64,000 bases of DNA from NCBI RefSeq assembly GCF_904849725.1, contig NC_058518.1, positions 415,593,081-415,657,080 on the forward strand. The letters run 5' to 3'. Positions within the stretch are counted from its first letter, which is position 1, and each line of letters begins with the position of its first letter. Made by a program: the position numbers and the translations under genes. This DNA is from Hordeum vulgare subsp. vulgare (lineage: Eukaryota > Streptophyta > Magnoliopsida > Poales > Poaceae). Shown here in pieces: positions 24,162 to 36,290 of this stretch. The notes under the pieces are model-generated. The model had not been told where the DNA came from and did not search any database. It saw only the letters and a program-made list of their open reading frames with translations.

Positions 24162-26547
24162 GTTTATACTCACTTGATTTTGAATCACTTGTGACATGCA
24201 AATAATACCACATGAGAAAGGCCTTGTTTTCATTGAGATGAAACAAGATAGTAACTTGTTGGAAGTAATACATTGTGATGTATGCAGTCCAATGGGTGCT
24301 GAGGCACGCAGTGGATATCATTACGTTCTTACTTCAATGACGATTTGAGTAGATACAAGAGTGTTTACTTAATGAATCACAAGTATGAAATATTGAAAAA
24401 ATTCAATTCTGTTTCAGAGTGAAGTTCGTCGTAACAAGAGGATAAACTGTCTACGATATGATCATAGAGATGAATATCTGAGTTGCGAGTTTTGTTACAC
24501 AGTTAAGACAATGTGGAAGTTGTTTCACAATTCATGCCACCAAGAACACCATGGTGTGATGGTGTCATAGCCGCGACCTATTTGATATGGTGCATACTAT
24601 GATGTCTCTTATCGAATTACCACTATCATTTATGGGTTATGCATTAGAGACAACCACATTCACTTTGAATAGGGCATCGCGTAATTCCGTTGAGATGACA
24701 CAGTATAGACTGAGGTTTAGAGAAATCCAAGCTGTCATTTCTTGAAAGTTTGGGGCTGTGACACTTGTGTGAGAAAGTTTCAGTCTGATAAGCTCGAACC
24801 CAAAGCGGATAAATGCATCTTCATAGGATATCCAAAACAGTTGGGTGCATCTCCTATCTCAGATCCGGAAGCAAAGTGTTTGTTTCTAGAAACGGGTCCT
24901 TTCTCGAGGAAAGGTTTCTCTCGAAAGAATTGAGTGGGAGGGTGGTGGAACTTGATGAGGTTATTGAACCGGCACTTCAACCAGAGTGTAGCAGGGCACA
25001 GGAAGTTGTTCCTGTGGCGCCTAGACCAATTGAAGTAGAAAACTGATGATGGTGATCATTGAGCTTTGGATCAAGTTACTACAAACCTCGTAGGTCAACA
25101 AGGTCGCGTACTGCTGCAGAGTGGTACGGTAACACTGTCTTGGAGGTCATGTTGTTGAACAACAATGAACCTACGAGCTATGAAGAAGCGATGGTGGGTC
25201 CGGATTCCGACAAATGGCTGGAGTCCATGAAATCCGAGAGAGGATCCATTTATGAAAACAAAGTGTAGACTTTGGAAGAACTACTTGATGGTCGTAGGAC
25301 TATTGAGTAAAGATGGATCTTTAAAAGAAAGACAGACGATGATGGTGATAAATCACTATTAAGAAAATCTCGACTTGTCGCAAAGATGTTTTCGACAAGA
25401 TCAAAGAGTTGACTATGATGTGACTTTCTCACTCGTAGCGATGCTAAAAGTATGTTGCAATTATGTTAGTAGTTGATGCATTATTTGTGAAATATTGCAC
25501 ATAGGAAGTCAAAACATTGTTTCCTCGACGGTTTCCTTGAGGAAAGATTGTATGTGATACAATCAGAAGGTTTTGTCGATCCTAAAGATACTAACAAGTA
25601 TGCAAGCTCCAGCGATCCTTTTATGGACTGGTGCAAGCATCTTGGAGTTGGAATATATGCTTTAATGTGATGATCAAAGCTTTTGGGTTTGTACAAGGTT
25701 TATGAGAAACTTGTATTTCCAAAGAGGTGAGTGGAAGCACTATGGAATTTCTGATAAGTATATGTGGTTGACATATTGTTAATCAGAAGTGTTATATAAT
25801 TTCTGTGAAGCATAAAAGTTTGTTTGAAAGGAGTTTTTCAAAGGAATACTTGGATTGAGCTACTTGAACGTTGAGCATCAAGATCTATGGAGATAAATCG
25901 AAGCGCTTAATAGAAGTTTCAACAAGATGCATGCCTTGACAAGTTTTTGAAGGAGTTCAAAACAGATCAGCAAAGAAGGAGTTCTTGGTTGTGTTGTAAG
26001 GTGTGAATTTGAGTAAGACTCAAAACCCGACCCCGGCAGAATAAAGAGAATAGACAAAGGTCCTCTTCTATGCCTTGGCCGTAGAATCTGAAGTATGCCA
26101 TGCTGAGTACCGCACCTGATGTGTGCCTTGCCTCAAAGTCTGTTGAGAGGTACACAGAGTGATCCATGATTGAATCACTAGCGGCGGTCAAAATTTATCC
26201 TTAGTAACTAATGGACTAAGAATATTTTTTTCTCGATTATGGAGGTGGTGAAAGAGTTCGTCGTAAAGGGTTACGTCGATGCAAGCTTTAACACTAATCC
26301 GAATAACTACGAGTAGTAAAACGGATTCGTATAATAGAGTAGATATTTGGAGTATTTCTGAATAGCACGTAGCAGCAGCATCTATAAGATGACATAAATA
26401 TTTGTAAAGAACACACGGATCTGAAAGTTTCAGAACCGTTGACTAAAACCTCTCTCACGAGCATGACGTGATCAGACCCCAGAACTATATGGGTGTTGGA
26501 TTCGTTGAAATCACATGGTGATGTGAACTAGATTATTGACTCTAGTG
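24162..26547 (+). pseudogene. pol: pol relic of element C
   Basis: Continuation of the decayed copia pol after the insertion of B. Recognisable pieces are spread over all frames. They include integrase HCDVCSPMGAEARSGY at about 24270-24320, SFMGYALETTTFTLNRA near 24630-24680, and YEEAMVGPDSDKWLESMKSE near 25180-25230. RT words that correspond to 'LVQAS.SWN' and 'AFGFVQG' lie at 25620-25700. RNase H 'GYVDASF' lies at about 26265, and 'EPLTKTSL' near the end (about 26430). Many stops and small indels mark it as old. No product is expected. Confidence 0.8.
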
Positions 26548-26559
26548 CAAGTGGGAGAC

Positions 26560-27686
26560 TGTTGGACATATGCCCTAGAGGCAATAATAAATTAGTTATT
26601 ATTATATTTCCTTGTTCACGATAATCGTTTATTATCCATGCTATAATTGTATTGACTGGAAACACAATACTTGTGTGGATACATAGACAAAACACTGTCC
26701 CTAGTAAGCCTCTAGTTGACTAGCTCGTTGATCAAAGATGGTCAAGGTTTCCTGACCATAGGAAAGTGTTGTCACTTGATAACGGGATCACATCATTAGG
26801 AGAATTATGTGATGGACTAGACCCAAACTAATGAACGTAGCATGTTGATCGTGTCATTTTGTTGCTACTGTTTTTCTGCGTGTCAAGTATTTATTCCTAT
26901 GACCATGAGATCATATAACTCACTGGCACCGGAGGAATACCTTGTGTGTATCAAACGTCACAACGTAACTGGGTGACTATAAATATGCTCTACAGGTATC
27001 TCCGAAGGTGTCCGTTGAGTTAGTATGGATCAAGACTGGGATTTGTCACTCCGTGTGACGGAGAGGTATCTCGGAGCCCACTCGGTAATACAACATCACA
27101 CACAAGCCTTGGAAGCAATGTGACTTAGTGTATGTCACGGGATCTTGTATTACGGAACGAGTAAATATACTTGCCGGTAAACGAGATTTAAATAGGTATT
27201 TGGATACTGACGATCGAATCTCGGGCAAGTAACATACCGAAGGACAAAGGGAATGACATAAGGGATTATATGAATCCTTGGCACTGACGTTCAAACGATA
27301 AGATCTTCGTAGAATATGTAGGATCCAATATGGGAATCCAGGTCCCGCTATTGGATATTGACCGAGGAGTCCCTCGGGTCATGTCTACATAGTTCTCGAA
27401 CCCGCAGGGTCTGCACACTTAAGGTTCGGCGTTGTTTTATGCGTATTTGAGTTATATGGTTGGTTATCGAGTGTTGTTCGGAGTCCCGGATGAGATCACA
27501 GACGTCACGAGGGTTTCCGGAATGGTCCGGAGACAAAGATTGATATATAGGATGACCTCATTTGATTATCGGAAAGTTTTCGGCATTACCGGGAATGTAC
27601 CGGGAGTGACGAATGGGTTCCAGATGTTCACCGGGGGGGGGGGGGGGGGGGCAGCCCACCCCGGGGAAGCCCATAGGCCTTAGGGG
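26560..27686 (+). repeat. Truncated 3' LTR of element C
   Basis: Starts TGTTGGACATATGCCCTAG directly after the polypurine tract and shows the same order of blocks as the other LTRs, in plus orientation. It ends abruptly within 'cataggccttagggg', about 720 bp short of the CAACA terminus and before the TATA region. A run of 19 G's lies at 27633-27651. Confidence 0.88.
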
Positions 27687-29340
27687 CATTAGTAATTGAT
27701 ACAATACATGCAAAATTATGATAGAGGAGAGGAGATTCACATACAAATATACTATCTTGGATGTATTTTATGATTGTGAGCCCCCATCAAATATTATATA
27801 ATGATCAAAGTATTGATATTGGACACGGAATACATCGTAATGGTTATGTTTGTTCACATTCACATAGAAGTTATTCACATATAATATGCTAGAATAAACA
27901 TAAAAAGTGTAATTTTTTTGCAAAATATTTGTTTTCTAAGAATGAATGAATTATAGGCATAGCCCTTAAAAAAGATACAAAATAAAATAAAAACAGAACC
28001 AAAATGAAAATAATGAAGTTTTGTAAGGAAGAATGAAATAGTGACATTGACATTACCTTTAAGAAGAAAATAAAATCAAAACCAAAATAATAAATTTTAC
28101 TAAGAAATAATGAATTAGTTGCATTGTTATTGCCCTCTAAGATTAAAAGCAAATGAAAAAAGTTGACAAAATGCGCTTTTTTATATATGCAATAATAAGA
28201 ATATAATAGTTGATTTTTTTTAAATAATAATGAAAGAATGAATAAATGATATTAATATTTCCCTTCAAGAACAAATAAAAATAAAAATAAAAAGTAAAAA
28301 TGAATTTATCTAGTAGATAATGAATTAGTGGTATTGGTATTACCCTTTAAGAAGAAAGAACGTGAAAACAACTTAAAAGTGAAAAAATTGCATGTAAGTT
28401 ACACACAAATTGTACTTTTTTAGCATATGCAAACAAATAGTAGGGATTTTCCCACAAAAATTAAGTTTTTAATAAGAAATGAATTAGTGATAATGATATT
28501 ACTCTTAAATCAAAAGTAAAAGCAAAATAATGAAGCTTTCTCGTGAAGAATGAATTACTAGCATTGATATTACCCATTGAGAAAAAATAAAATGAAAACA
28601 ATAGAAAATGTGTAAATTTGCACACAATTAACAAAATTAAGAAAGAATGAGATAAATACCTTTTTTTACTAAAAGAGACTCAAGTAACGACATTAATATT
28701 ACCTTTTAAGAACAAAGAAATTTGATATCATATTTATTACCATGACCAATCAAACATTTTCAGGGGGATTTCTGTTTACCGAGGATGACACGTTTAGTTG
28801 GCAAGCATGAAAAATCCACCTTAGTTAGTTTTGTTGCAAAGAAGTTGCCGTTCTCGTAAATTAAACTTTCCATCCTCACGCCAACTAAAATTTACGTAGA
28901 AAAGTTTGATTTTCCATTCATAAAAATCTTATGTCACATATTGTACAAAATTTACACTTAAATTGCATTTATGTAGTATGCAAGAATAAGCATATAATAG
29001 TGCAATTTTCATACTCTAGAATAATTTACACACACACATTCTATGATACTTACGTTGCATGTATACATTTACAATCGCCCAAGATCCCAAAAATATCCAT
29101 ATAAGAAAGGAGAATCAACTTAAACAATAAAGCAAAAGCAAAATGGATATAAAAAGTATGCAATGGATAACGGGCTGGAAGCCCAAAAGAAAGATCCGCC
29201 GAGGAAAATAAGGGTGAGTTCAAAGTTCAGCCCAATAAACCATGAAACAACAAAAGGAAAAGGAGACACGAATATTGACAAAAGAATCAAAAATCATAAA
29301 ATGACCTACCCAAATTTTAAAATCAGATAACTTATGTATA
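27687..29340. other. AT-rich tract with a dispersed repeated motif
   Basis: No gene. A motif close to 'gaattagtgacattgatattaccctttaag' recurs about seven or eight times between 27945 and 28710, at irregular spacing of about 70-150 bp. It is separated by A-rich stretches. From 28740 to 29340 the sequence is ordinary AT-rich DNA up to the Helitron edge. It may be an internal repeat field of a larger DNA transposon, but no ends were found. Confidence 0.45.
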
Positions 29341-29352
29341 CTAGTTTAGTGC

Positions 29353-29368
29353 CCGTGCGTTGCCACGG
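29353..29368 (-). other. Helitron 3' terminal hairpin
   Basis: On the minus strand ccgtggcaacgcacgg forms a 5-bp stem with a 6-base loop, then gcactaaa and the terminal CTAG. Such hairpins act as the rolling-circle termination signal in Helitrons. Confidence 0.8.
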
Positions 29369-32020
29369 AACACTAAAATTATTGTCCCTATCATTGTTGT
29401 TGGTTATCAAATCCAATTCAATCTACCAGATTGTCTTGACGCTACGCTTAACCCCTTATCTTTCGTTGCCGTTGGTCAATGAGAGGGTCAAGAATCATCC
29501 TTCCATCGTCCTAGCTGAATGCTTGTGCGTTGTCATGGAACCAAAAAATATTTTAATTCATAAATCTATTGAACTTGTATAAACATTGTTTCAGTCATAC
29601 AGCGACAAGTATCCATTTATTTCCTGCCCCTTCTTTCATAATTGGATCAAATATATCCTTATCTAGTACTCCTATATGACAAGGAATGAAAAATAAATAA
29701 AATGACATCAAAGGTGAGGAATACTGATATGCTTTACAACCCCTAACAGGCCAACAATCAGCTGGAAACGAACAATTTAATAATAATATAGAACTTATCT
29801 TTCAGGAAATCTAGATAATAATTCATCTTATATTGAAATATGAAAATACAAAAATAGAATTCCGAATCTGTCATGCGCTGCATACATAGAAGGAAAAATC
29901 TTGTATTGAAATAAATTTATATTGTAATATTTCATATTTATGGACACTTCAAGACAAGGTTTTTAGCTATTGTTGTACTTCCAGCTACATATATATTTTC
30001 TTCTAAACTATAATACATACACAGGAGCGTGCACAAACAAATCTCCTGATGCAAAATAAAAACTGAGTAGTATGCCCAAAATACACGCCAGTGTCAAATT
30101 ATACAAGTACAATAATAATTTTGAGGATAGATAGACTAAGACAGACCAAGAAACTGCTTGGAAGTCTATTCATTGGAGTACCAAAATAAAAAAAGAATAA
30201 GCATCAATATTGGGAGTTGTGCTTCCCATTCCTTTCAAATATGATAATATCATCAAAAAAGTAACCCACTCATATAATCAAACTTGCATGAAGTAAGACG
30301 CAGAAGATCTCTACATGGGGCCCGACCGTGTCCCCTGTTATGTCCATCCTGTGCGTAGCACCTCTCACAACAGATCAACTTGTTGCTTAGTAAATCACCG
30401 CATTTCTTTCCTTAGAAGCGTCTGTGGAGTCGCTCCTCGGCCATCTTCATCTTTGTGTCCAAACATTGCGCTCCACATAAATAGAGAGATAACCCAATAC
30501 TTGCAATGTTGTTAATCTACATTTCAATATTAGTCAGTAATGGTGTGAAATTGAGCTAGTTTTGTGTGTATGGGTTGATAAACTTCCCAGTGAGAAGTCA
30601 TGCATCCGTAAATTTGCAGCAAACAAAGAATGTGATTGATGTGAGTGGATATTGGTGTACCGGTGTTGATATAAGCAAATCTCTTAATGAACTAAAGCCA
30701 TCGGCCATATCTATACCATATGGGACAATGCCTAGTAAAAACAATTTGCAGTTACAAGACGAAGCTGAACCAAGTGCTGACAAAAATGTCATGAGCAACC
30801 AGCTGGTACAGTTCACCATCCCAGCATACTTGATAGTGCAAATGACATACGACTATCACAACGTAAAGTTTTTTTACCAGTACTAAATACTGCCCATCGG
30901 CTTAAGGCCAACTTATAAAGATAAGTTTCATGGTGGATTAGAGACCACTCGGTAATTCAAAATCCAGAAGAAAAAAACACATATAACAGGTAGCCGGCAA
31001 AGCAAATAATAAAGCTGAAATATCCCCTTATATTTCTTCGAGTGAAGTCTCGCCTTTAATCATCCATCCATATGTAGTCATAAACAATTGATAAAAGGAG
31101 CAGTATGCTTAGGGAAAATATTTTTTCTGTGCACAACACTCTAATAAACACAGTACAGGTTGATTAAAAATTAGGCATCTATATAAAGTTCTTGTTTGGT
31201 TCTACCCGAATGCTGCTAAATGTGATGGTGGAGTTGCTGCTTGTGAAGATGCCTTTTCACTCATCGACTTTACCCACTCACTCCTTCAGCTCCTAATCCT
31301 GCCGGTTTGAGCCACTACTTTGCCTAATATTCTCCTACCAAAAGGAACAACATATTCACGCATCCGTTCAGTCAGTTATGAAAATTATGATAAGCAGGAG
31401 AGGCTCGACTATGAATCAATCGATCCATGCCCCCTTACCGAGGTGGAACTCATGGTGATATGAGAGACTCATCATCATCAATGTCTCCGCACAGCCACAA
31501 TGAGGCAGGTTCATACATCTGGCTGATCTTGGTTATTACTCGATGATTCACTGTCGTCCCCGTGTCTTCTGTTGGTAGTGAAAAAGTTGAGCAGTTTTAC
31601 ATCAACAATTACATAAAAATAAAATTATTGTGTTGTCTTCTCCGTGGTGTAAGACTACTTGGTAGGGTGCATGTCAACGGAACAATAAGATGAGTTTTGT
31701 GTGAATTTGAACCCATAAATCTCAGACATGTGAACAAACAGACATTCAATTATTAGTCCGACAGTCTAGTTAGTTTAAAAAATACTGAGTTGCATATAAC
31801 TTTCAGGTGAGCAACAAACAAAAATCTCTATAACCACATGCTTGTTATTGGAGAGTGAACAGTTGTTATTTCACGTATCTTACCTTCATAGACAATAGAG
31901 GAAAACTTCAACTCCATTATTGACACTATCTCCATTGCAAGATTCAGGCAAGAATTTCTGTTGAGAACCAGTGAAAAAACTATTATTAAAAATATAGGAC
32001 CACATGATGAATCACGTACT

Positions 32021-32219
32021 ATTTCATTTTTCAGTCCTACAGTGTAACATCAAGAAACAAGCGCTAATTAATTCAAGAATTACATCATAACTTTCAGGTG
32101 AGAACCAAATAAAAGTTCCTATTTCATTTTTCAGTCCCACGGTGTAACATCAAGAAAGAGCGCTAATTAATTCAAGAATTACATCATAACTTTCAGGTGA
32201 GAAACAAATAAAAGTTCCT
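32021..32219 (+). repeat. Tandem duplication, 100-bp unit, inside the Helitron
   Basis: Two head-to-tail copies of a 100-bp unit beginning atttcatttttcagtcc, at 32021 and 32121. They differ by a few substitutions and a small deletion in copy two (caagaaacaagcgc versus caagaaagagcgc). Non-coding. Confidence 0.85.
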
Positions 32220-32639
32220 ATAACCACTTGCTTGTTCTTGGTGGATCAAAATTTAAAACATGAAGGCAAGCTGCAAGTTGTCTATAGAATCTGGACAACA
32301 CATGAAGCTTCCACCGTTCAGCTGTGTGTGTGAGAGAGAAAAAGAGGGAGAGGATGGCTAACAAGATGGTAGATTTGATGCGACGAATGGGGGTGAAGAG
32401 GGTGGGTACCTGTGGTTGAGTGCTCCCAGTCCCACGGTAGTGGTTACTGGCTCTTGGCATTGATGAAGAGAAGAAGAGGGGGGTCAACACAATAGAGGAA
32501 TAGAAAAAGGAAAAATAACACTGAATAATAGATAATGACTTTTTCTTGTATTTGTAGGCTGTAACATAGCAAAAGATGGCTCAGTTTTGTCTTTGATCTT
32601 CAAGCCTAACACTCACATCTCTTGCTGCATGACATACCC

Positions 32640-33700
32640 ATCACAATGTAAACGAACTGCCCTCGTTATCACTCGTCAGAATGACTATCTGAGGCGCAGA
32701 ACATCCAACATAAAGCTGAATTAAACAGGTTGCAAGAGAGGTAAGGGTGGGCTCTAATTTAGTGCCCACAACCCACATCATGCTTATTTCAGCAGATTCA
32801 TCATCATCGCCCCGCAGGCCACGAAACCGTCCCAACTACAAAACAGCCAGAGAAACAAGGAGCACGCTAAGAACCAGGCGGTATAAAAGACGGGGACGAT
32901 CCATGAGCGAGAGGAATCACATGTGAAGAACGACGGGAAGGACAAGCATCGGCGGGGACGGCGACAAGAGGAGGAGGGGAGGTCCAGAAAGAAGGGGGCG
33001 ACTCGGAGCACGAAGAGACAAGCCGACCCGCGCTCCCTCACCCCATCGACGCACAGACCAACCAACGTCCACCACGCACATGGGGTGAAAGATGAAAAGT
33101 CCAAAATGCCCTCGACGGGGCGATGAAACCACACGCAGTGGCAGGGCGCTGGGAATGCGCCAACGCCGACGGGACGCACATAAGAACAGACAAACCACGA
33201 TCGCTGACAGGCACGACCCACACGCGGGTAACACCACATGGCAGCGAGACACACGCGCTCTGAGAGGAGTCAACAAAACAAGATGGGGTGCGGGAACTGT
33301 TCACGGGGTGTCAATCCGGCGTCCCAAATCGTTTCCACGCGTGATACAATGGCCGAGAACGGCGCGAAATCGCCAAATCGCTAAGAGCGCGTGTAGCCTC
33401 CTGCGGTTCTATTTTCTGGATGGATTGCATAATGGGCTCAGATTCATCTTTCCTCGATCATATAACCTACCACCGTCATCTCTTATCACCAGATCAATCT
33501 GTTTATACAGTGGAGGTGCCCTGGTTATCACTCAAGAAGAATGACCATCCAAGGACAGAACAATAAGTATCACATGATCAGTAAGGATTATAGAGACAAG
33601 AGGGAGGATCCAACTTGATACCCACAGGTGCCTCGATTGCTCAAAGGCACACTTATTCCAGCCACGGTTAATCATCGTCGCCCTAGCACGAACGCCACTG
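32640..33700 (+). repeat. Diverged direct repeat pair inside the Helitron
   Basis: About 180 bp from 32650 ('tgccctcgttatcactc', 'agaatgactatctgagg', later 'cccacaacc...ttatttcag...atcatcatcgcc') recurs at about 33515-33695 ('tgccctggttatcactc', 'agaatgaccatccaagg', 'acccacagg...cttattcca...atcatcgtcgcc'). The copies are about 865 bp apart with a GC-rich block between them. Confidence 0.6.
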
Positions 33701-34669
33701 ACCAACCAATTTAGCAAATCCAGGAGCATAGCTATAGGACCAGGGCATTCACATGTAAACCAGAGCATCACATGAGGTCCTATGATAGCAACTAAACATG
33801 AATAACAGCCTGCAAGGATCCACAACTACAGAGCTCAAGCAGGAACTGATGCATGAGTAGGGCATAAAGCATCAACCAGACGAGCACCACATCAATATAG
33901 CCATGGCCATGTCCCAGACAGTAGCCGAAGCAAAGGAGCAGGAGGAAGATGGAGCTCACCGAGGGAGGTTGTTGCCAAGGCAGTACTCAACGGGCGCCGG
34001 GGTTGCGCCTGAACACCGTCCAACCAGAGAGGTCGCTTCCTACACCGCACATCCACCACGCCTCCACGTCGGAGTTGCGCCTTGCACTGTCCCGCCGACG
34101 AGCACTAAGTACAGAAAGAAAAAGAAACCAAATGTCATTACTTTTAAAGCCTTAACTGAGGAGGTGCACATGTGACTCATATGTCCATCAGCAGAGGCAA
34201 AGTAGCCAATTAAGATAAATGAATTTATTATAGATCACAGACTAAAATGTACCGAATACAATGTATAGTCAATGGAAAGACATCCTAGAGGCTATACACA
34301 TGAACGATCACATGGGACTGAAATATACCACCACATACTTTTGATCACAAAACTTTGATACATCAAATAAACATATCCCATAAAACTAAATAACAAATTT
34401 TGCATTAATGTATATCTACTGTAAATAAAATGTAAAACATAGCATAAACATGTTACAACATTTTCATTCAGGTCATACGATAAATACCAAACTGTATGAA
34501 TCATGCTATAGCAGAAACATATAATGCAGAGCATCTCTTGGGAAGAAATTTCATGACAAAAGAAACATCCAAACTAAATTTCAAAAATCATGTGCAAGTG
34601 CTATATTAAGTGTTGTTTTACCACTGAATTTATTAGAAAGATCGAGGAGGCCAAATTTAAGCATTATAT

Positions 34670-34819
34670 CAAGTGTTGTTCTAACCTGGCTTGTTCGCAA
34701 ATATTCACAACTATGACTCTACATCATCTAAGAAAGCATTTTCTCAAGTGTTGTTCTAACTTGACTTATTCGCAAATATTCACAGCTATAACTTTGCATC
34801 ATCTAAGAAAGCATTTTCT
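34670..34819 (+). repeat. Tandem duplication, 75-bp unit, inside the Helitron
   Basis: Two copies of a 75-bp unit starting caagtgttgttctaac at 34670 and 34745, with few differences. A third partial relative (aagtgttgttttacc) precedes them at 34608. The 77-codon open frame across it is periodic for this reason and is not a gene. Confidence 0.85.
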
Positions 34820-35439
34820 CTAATATGCATTACGAAAAACTGAACCTTGAGGAACAGAGTGGAATGAATCAATTCATCATAGGCACTGCGTATTAACAAA
34901 TCATGTAGATGCACCTCCCACTCCACTTTCTTATAAGTGCTTCTCAAATTGAAGAAAAAGGAAGATCCTAAACTCTAAAATTGAACTGAACCTTTTGATT
35001 TCCTCGTCAGATTGCATGCGTGAGCATAAACATCCGGCCCATGCATCTAAATACTACTAAACTCCTATCCACGGATAAATTGCAAACTGGATCAAGGTAT
35101 GCTAAAATTCATTTAGCAAGTGACCAAACACATGGTCAGACCAAAACAATCGATTGGCTATGTCGACGTATACCTAGCAATCTAACAGAAAAGGTCCAAA
35201 AAGGAGGAGAAGAGGGATTAACCTGTAGATCAATGAATGCAGACGCAACCGGGTCAACCGGGTCAGACTAAAGGAGGCACCAGCAAGAGCGGACGGATTG
35301 ATCTGCAAGGAAAACAAGGGGCAATCAAAGAGGAGGAGCAGCCAACGGCGGCCAAGGAGAGGGCACAACATACACATACCTGTAAGTCAACGACCACATC
35401 AACAGATCGACGACCCCAGCAACAGATCCAGCGGAGTGA

Positions 35440-36290
35440 CTAAATTTGATGGGACCTGCACGCAAACAAGATCATGGATCAACGAAGAACTGCGTGGAAA
35501 ACCAACGGGCAGCAAGGAAAGGCAACTCACATCAACCGGCGCCATCTTGCCCCGCTGCTCCCTGTTGCGCGCGTCCTATCCTGCTGTGGCATCGACGAGC
35601 GCGCGTCCAGCCACGACCACCTCGCCTCGCTGCTCCCCATCCGTGTGGCTGCTCCTCCACGACTCGGGCAGAAGGGAGGCAGGAAGAGGTAGCAGCTTGG
35701 GCCAGAGAGAACGACGACGGAGGAGCGTCCAGGCTCGAGCTCGGCCACGGCCGCCGCTGCGCTCACACGCCCGGCTCGAGCTCGTCCATGGCTGCCGCTG
35801 CTCCCGGCGATGGGGACGCTCGAGGTTGACGGGGGAGCAGAGACGCTCGAGGTTGACGGGGGAGCAGAGACGCTGCTCCCGGCGATGGGGAGCTCGAGGT
35901 TGACGGGGGAGCAGAGACGCTACCGCCGCCGGCGGCCCCTCCGGAGTGCAAGAGGATGAGCGACGGGGAGGGGGCGAATGAGGAGGGTGGCGGACGCGGT
36001 CTAGGGTTTGGAGGTCGGCGGAGACGGGTATCAGCGGTGGGTCGACCCCGGCGCGCCAGAGGGGGTCGGGTAGCTCGGCGGCGGACGCGAACCCCCGCAC
36101 GATGTCGTCCGGCGCGGTGGCGTAGGGGGAGAGGATGGCGGAGTCGGAGAAGAGCGGGCGGTCGGGCACGGCCTACGCGACGAGCAGGTCGACGGCGAAG
36201 GACCTGAGCGCGCTGGCATGGACCCTCCGCAGCACCCGCGCGCCGGCCGCGGTCACCGGGCAGAGGGGGAAGCATGGGGTGGCCGACGGC
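35440..36290 (-). other. GC-rich segment in the Helitron, possible captured exon
   Basis: Strongly GC-rich compared with the rest of the element. One minus-strand frame reads like natural protein over about 36080-36290 (AARVLRRVHAS-type residues, then DRPLFSDSAILSPYATAP and FASAAELPDPLW), but it has a TAG near 36172 and no ATG or splice signal I can fix. Overlapping frames of 148-201 codons are equally open because of the GC content, so openness alone is weak evidence. Helitrons often capture gene pieces. I do not recognise the family. Confidence 0.3.
35815..35925 (+). repeat. GC-rich minisatellite, 27-bp unit, inside the Helitron
   Basis: The unit gacgctcgaggttgacgggg plus ggagcaga occurs at 35815 and 35842. 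After a short spacer repeating 'tgctcccggcgatggggag', a third copy begins at about 35891. On the minus strand it yields a repeated LCSPVNLER peptide. Confidence 0.8.

Larger units (their letters stand above)
10164..27686 (+). mobile_element. Element C: old, degenerate Ty1-copia (BARE1-like), interrupted twice
   Basis: Plus-strand copia element related to A and B but heavily decayed. It comprises a 5' LTR remnant (10164-11205), a primer site, a leader, gag-pol relics (13860-15220 and 24162-26547), a polypurine tract and a truncated 3' LTR (26560-27686). A solo LTR (11547-12964) sits in the leader and element B (15221-24161) sits in pol. Removing both restores colinearity with copia: the words on either side of B join within the 'HADG..ES.DF' region before the integrase zinc finger. 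The 5' LTR has lost its first part and the 3' LTR its last part. Confidence 0.88.

Noticed and set aside
32784..33304. Cys/Phe-rich open frames of 88-156 codons (minus) and 150 codons (plus) inside the Helitron
   Set aside because: Overlapping frames on both strands with low-complexity composition and no recognised family. GC content explains the openness.
32021..34819. Direct repeats as a CRISPR array
   Set aside because: Only two copies per unit, head to tail without spacers, in a plant nuclear transposon.
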